From positions 4,515,890 through 4,579,889 of the forward strand of contig CM070504.1 of the NCBI GenBank assembly GCA_036346375.1: a stretch of DNA of 64,000 nucleotides, read 5' to 3'. Position numbers and translations under genes: made by a program. Below, piece after piece: positions 59,011 to 64,000 of this stretch. The number at the start of each line of letters is the position of its first letter. The stretch's first letter is position 1. The notes below the pieces were generated by a model. That model was given only the letters and a program-made list of their open reading frames with translations, was not told where the DNA came from and did not search any database. The DNA comes from Guadua angustifolia. Its lineage: Eukaryota > Streptophyta > Magnoliopsida > Poales > Poaceae.

Positions 59011-61344
59011 AACATTCTGAGGCCTCACGGGATGGGATCACTATGGGTAAAGTGGTACAAACCTGCGCAGGGTCAAAATCATGTATTCATAATTGTCTCT
59101 TGGATTGGAGGCTACGAAAGCTAAGTCTGCCTCATATATGAGTGCTAATAGTAATTTTTATAATCTTTATTAAAATGGACGACCCTTAAATAAAACTAAA
59201 AACCTAATTTATGTAAAATTGTATTTTGAGGGAAGTCGATCATCAAATGGACTTTGGTTGGAATTGAGAGAAATTCATCTATTGTATTTTGCTAATAATG
59301 CTTATTGAGTACTTTTGTACTCACTCTTGTTATATCCTCTTTTGCTAGAAAATGGCTCCGATGTTCAAGCGTCCGGTTGATTTGACAAGGCAGCTGAGTT
59401 CTACTAGAAGGGATAGAAGGATGGGTAGCCATACATTGATTTCGTCAGTCTTTTGTGTAATTAGTATCTATGTATTATATTTTTATTGTTTTTGGATCCT
59501 ATATATAATTATGGTACTGGATATGTAGCTGGCGCACTCAATGTTTTGATTAGCTAGTATGCCGATATTTGTGTAATTATCTCAGAGTAATAACGGGGTT
59601 ATTGTTGTTACCCTGGGCTAATTATGCATGTCGTCACATTTGGTCATTTTCTTTTTAGATTATCTTACTCTTAGACTTCTCTTAGTAAGATCCTGCACCT
59701 TTTTGTATTTTTCCTGTTATGATCTTGATCTTGAACCTTATATTAAGAATCGACCCTTTAAAAGTAGGGCTATTTGTATATTTTTTATGAGGCCGTATTA
59801 TACTTCTGGTTTTCCTCAATTAAAAACATGAGATGTGCTGACCAAATCTGTGCCAATATTCCGCGTCATAACCAAATACACTAAATTCAGTTTTCTAGAT
59901 ATATGTAAAAATAATGTTGTTTTATAGCTATTTTGTAAAATAGCATGAATATTATGTGTACTAACCAAATACTAGCTATTTGTTAAAGAAAAACGTTGCT
60001 AAAAGACTTGATAGATCTTGATGACTTTTTGGCAGGTAGAGCGTGGCACATTTTGTGGATTTGACTGGGAATCACTTTGTAATTGATACTATGATGCCCA
60101 CCACTTCACTTTCAGTTTATTCACTTGATGGCAACTGGATGTATGTGTTTGGCAAATTGGAAGCATCAATTAAATACCTTCATTGAGGTGGGACATGGGC
60201 AATTTTGCGTGCATCCTGCACTAAAGCTAGTTGTTCGACTATCAGCTACCCATTTATCGATTATGATTATCAGCAATTCAGTTGTCGTGGCGGCAACACT
60301 GTGTTCCTGGAAATGCGAAATGAGTGCATAAACATTACACTGATGGGGCTGGCCCAAGGACCGACTGGTACGATCTGACCATCTGTGGAACAGAATTCAA
60401 TTAATCTTCAGTATGTGCATTAATTAAGATATGCAGATTGCAAGCTATGTTGCCACTGGCTGGCAATCACACGTTGATAGAAGAGTATTTTGGACGCTGG
60501 CCAGACAAAAGGTTTTCAGAAGTGTGTATTATCGGCTGAGAATCTCAATGGCAAGTATCTGTTCATGAGCTCAGCAGTCTGCAGGCTTGGTCATGCATGA
60601 GCATCCTGAGCTCCTCCATATGCATCAGAGATGGTTGCGCTGATAGTTAATGGCGCCTGCTGCTGCAGCTCTGGTTGACCATTCAGTAACATCAGACATC
60701 CCCAGAGATCACTGCATCAGTCGTGGTCTCTTTAACTTCTAGTATCCCTACAACGGTGCAAGCAGCTCAAATCATTTACTGCATCAATCATGTTGTTACC
60801 TCAACAGTTGCATCTGCTCAGGGACAGCAGCAGAATTACGCCATTTTTTTTTTATCTTCTTTCATACATGAATTGGCATTGATTATGGGATTGGATATGA
60901 TTGCGATGTACTTCTATCGGTTGGGTGGTGAGACAGCGAGGGCTCGACGTGATATCATCAACCCAGCGGAGGAACTAGGGGCACAAGGCAACTCGAATGC
61001 AAACATTACGGTGCCTGTTCATGTGCAAGTGCAGTGCTTGTGTGAGATTTTTTTGTTTCTTTGATGCCTCTATTTTGGAGCGGAGTAACGCATGGCCATC
61101 CATCCATGTGGTGCGGCGATGTCTCTACTACATTGATCAAGTCTCGTGAGCTTGCTCAGGTACACTTTTATGCCTTGGGGTAAGAGATTTCTTTCTGTCA
61201 CACCGACTGACTGGTTGTTCTCTTTCCATGGTCACGTACAGTTGCCCTTGTCAGTTCTCCCTGAAGAGAGGGGTATATAAGGTCCTTGTGTATTATAGCC
61301 GTGTGTCTATTTGCTCCTGTTTCGACTTCAAGTAGCGCACTCAC
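59011..61344. other. intergenic, no supported gene
   Basis: AT-rich with scattered open frames. The longest, 60723-61064 (113 codons), has a hydrophobic middle (LALIMGLDMIAMYFYRLGG) but no recognised family and no coding support. Confidence 0.4.
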
Positions 61345-61556
61345 TGGTCCCCTTTGCCTTATTTTCGACTGGGTCCGTTATCTTCTACTGTTTGCAATCA
61401 AAGCCCCCATGTTTAACACTAGTTTCTTCTAACATTTTCACCTTTTGCATTGGTCCCCTTTGCCTTATTTTCGACTGGGTCCGTTATCTTCTATTGTTTG
61501 CAATCAAAGCCCCCCGTGTTTAACACTAGTTTCTTCTAACATTCTCACCTTTTGAC
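61345..61556. repeat. two-copy 106-bp tandem duplication
   Basis: The unit starting tggtcccctttgccttattt at 61345 recurs at 61451 with only a few differences, all in or near short homopolymers. The low divergence implies a recent duplication. Confidence 0.9.
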
Positions 61557-63101
61557 GTTGGTTTCAATTTGGTTGTGTTAGTTTTGCATAGTGGCTACTG
61601 CTAACAGTTCAAATCTCTTACTAAGCATAAGCAAGCACCCTGGTACCCCCGTAACTGCACGAGATTGCAATATGAGTCGACCTGGTATTTCAATTGACTG
61701 ACAAATGGTTCTACCGCTCTCTGCCAGTTTTAAGAGGTAGAAATTTATATAAATACAAACGATCGATGATATTCAAGATACCTCTTTTGTTTGGGGGGTA
61801 AGAAAATCCCACAAATAATCCTAGAAAGGGAAAAATAGAATTTTTCTCATTAATCAAGAAAAAAGAGAAGGATCTATACCGCTTATTTTGGTGAGCCATA
61901 TTATAACGCTGCAGCAGATTAGTAATTCAAATGCATTAGATTTTTAGAACAAATACAGTTGTATTTTCAATAATAGAAATTGGAGGTGTATAACAACAAC
62001 AATAATATCCTAATATCTAGCCATGCAATTGCACGAATAATTCCTCTAGTTGTATTGTAAAAAGTTACTGCAATGTCACAGCAGGAGATCAAGGCATTGT
62101 ACCCAAGAATTGAAATATCGGTAGAAGATATACGCGTTACATTTGGAACACTTGATTCAATCTTCATGCTAAGATCTGCAATATTGCAACTAGTGCTTTG
62201 CAGCACTTCCCAGAACTGTCACAACAAACAATGCTTATTGCTCTGCATTTTGGAAAATGCAAACGCTACGTACCTAGTCAAATCCTTTATTTAAAAACCT
62301 GCTTTTTCAAACGGCGCACATGGAGTACAATTCAGGTGCTTGTCTGCTAGTAAATGCCATGGTGAAACTATGTAACCACAGTAAAGGGGTCGTTGGCCTG
62401 CGAAGCTATCGGCATTCAGCAGCGGCCACCATTGAAGTCGTCCTCATCGCTAGTGGTCAATATCGTCTTTGGCAGGCAGACTCCACACTCTACAGGGCTC
62501 TGTATCAAGATGAACAGTACAGAACCATATACATGCACATCCATTGGCTCATTCCCTTCTCTGACACTAAAAAAAACCTGTGATCTTCCGTGATAGCAAA
62601 AGAGAATCTGTCGTTGGGAGAGGCCGTGATAAACTGATACATAAGCTACAGGAAGGCCAGCTCGAAACCTGTCCCCAGTGGCAACCTCTAGATCCTCTTC
62701 TTTGCCAAATTTTGTCAGAAAAACCACTTGCCTGGTGAATGCCACTACGGACAAAAATTGCGTCGGCCTAGCTTTGCCGCTGATCTTTTTTGAGAGACCC
62801 CTATGCCGTTGTCTGCATGTGAAGGTCTAGGCCATTTCGTGCCAATTCCTAATCTGTAGGTGCCTGGCTTTGTTTTGAGATGCAGGTGGCATAGTTCACT
62901 CCAAAGGCCCTGTATGTGTTTCTATCTAGTAGTTTAGAAAGTAATCTAGTATTGAGAAAGTAAGGGCTGGGTTAGTTTGAGTATATAAACACCCAATATA
63001 TCAGATGTTTAGAATTTTAGATTGATTTGGTTGGGTTGAGTGCACTATAGACGAATCAGGCAAGACTGACAATAACAAACGCCACAACTGTATATCATAA
63101 C
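61557..63101. other. intergenic, no supported gene
   Basis: Open frames on both strands at 61967-62294 and 62320-62754 have no recognised domain. 61711-61899 is AT-rich with an organelle-like composition, but no organelle gene could be identified. Confidence 0.35.
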
Positions 63102-63340
63102 AAGGGGCCGATCTAGAACGGGTGTAGGGTATTGCCCTAAAGCTCCTAAAAATTTGAAAAACGCTATAAGATCACCTCTTTAATGGTCAAATTTGTTGAT
63201 TGTGTTGGTTTTGATTTTGGTTGTTTGATATTTTTGAAACTTTAGAACTATTTATATTGTGCTCTTAGTAAATTCCAAATATATAGAGTTGTACGTGTGA
63301 AGCATGTACCCTCATCGAAAGTTTTCTAGTTCTGCCGCTG
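63102..63340. mobile_element. short non-autonomous DNA element
   Basis: The left end AAGGGGCCGATCTAG and the inverted right end CAGCGGCAGAACTAG agree at 11 of 15 positions. Both sides carry TCATAAC (63095-63101 and 63341-63347). A 7- to 8-bp duplication points to a hAT-like element. Confidence 0.5.
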
Positions 63341-63347
63341 TCATAAC

Positions 63348-64000
63348 CACAATGGACTTGGAGTTCTATTACATTTTTACCTAGCGCTAATGTTTCAAAT
63401 GCCTCGTTTCTGATTAGCTCTGCATCCGATATGTCGCGGAGAACATAATTTCCCCCTTGTTACTCCGAATATGCCGCAGTCTGTGTGGTTCCAAACGAAT
63501 GAATCGTGTCCTAGAGCGAGAATTCCTCGGAGTAGCGTGGGGAAAGCTAGCTAGAGCTAGGGTTCCAGCAGCGTTTGCCTCCCCTAAGCTCATGACCAAC
63601 CGTGCAACGACGCCATGCTTGGATTAGGTAGCGGTTCCGATCAAACATCCAAACGGGCAAGCCTGCCCATCTATTTCTGCCTTCTTGGGTTCCATCTGCC
63701 CCGCCATTTGCACAACGTTATCATGCCGGCCGCACCACAATTATTCGGGTTGCTGAGTTCGATTCCCCTGCTCCCCTCGAGACATATATCGCTGCTGATG
63801 CTGCACCCAAAAGCACGCCCCAACGTTGACATCCCACCCTCCATTAGTCCCCTAGATGATTAGCTATGTGCCGGACCAACTAACCAAATCAATTGTGGAA
63901 AAAAAAAATCTCCACCAATTCCCCACTTAGATCAAATTATCTTTATCATCTAAACCTGCCTTTCAATCCAATGGGTGAAGCATATGGTTTCCGAGTATAT
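63348..64000. other. intergenic, no supported gene
   Basis: There are short open frames at 63414-63599 and 63615-63863 without recognisable content. The window ends in AT-rich sequence. Confidence 0.4.

Noticed and set aside
61711..61899. A possible plastid or mitochondrial insertion.
   Set aside because: The composition is organelle-like, but no organelle gene or gene order could be recognised.
1..64000. CRISPR arrays, prokaryotic operons, rRNA and complete tRNA genes.
   Set aside because: No regularly spaced repeats, no prokaryotic gene organisation and no RNA-gene folds were seen on either strand.

Overview
The window reads as nuclear DNA of a grass (Poaceae). It has no operons, ribosome-binding sites or dense coding. 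It has one small family of intron-containing plant membrane-transporter genes set in a thick layer of retrotransposons, hAT and Harbinger elements and MITEs. I cannot name the species from sequence alone.

Layout. 1-6803: AT-rich intergenic DNA with a hAT transposase remnant at the left edge, a tRNA-like SINE candidate, a clear 464-bp hAT element with an 8-bp target duplication (4726-5189) and degenerate repeats. 6804-41490: three head-to-tail copies of one segment, here called A (6804-21605), B (21606-35478) and C (35479-41490). Each copy carries one minus-strand, seven-exon WAT1-related/UMAMIT (nodulin MtN21, EamA fold) gene of about 369 codons, a Harbinger-type MITE behind it and a short plus-strand exon-like relic at its 3' end. 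The copies differ by clean insertions whose empty sites are all in the window. A alone has a solo LTR just upstream of its TATA box. B and C share a 5'-truncated LINE. A and B share a second MITE and a 7.5-kb L1-type LINE that C lacks.

The left part of B matches C and its right part matches A. This is what unequal crossing-over between an older A-C pair would leave. The switch can be placed in about 140 bp near 26,031-26,170.

41491-51284: a nested stack. A 5'-truncated LINE is split by a minus-strand Ty1/copia element (41619-48987, 5-bp target duplication). The copia element is itself interrupted by a hAT element (45392-45997) and, in its 5' LTR, by a solo LTR (47380-48897). 51285-64000: mostly unassigned DNA with a BED-finger hAT transposase pseudogene (minus strand, itself holding a small MITE), a frameshifted TPR/kinesin-light-chain-like gene fragment, short tandem duplications, a (TA)n run and a small DNA element near 63.1-63.3 kb.

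Only the WAT1-related genes look functional. A and B have complete reading frames after splicing. C has a frameshift in its last exon. The paired LINE copies in A and B carry many copy-private lesions at CAG/CTG triplets and homopolymers, in different places in each copy. That pattern looks more like consensus-sequence error than decay, so frame-based pseudogene calls there are provisional.
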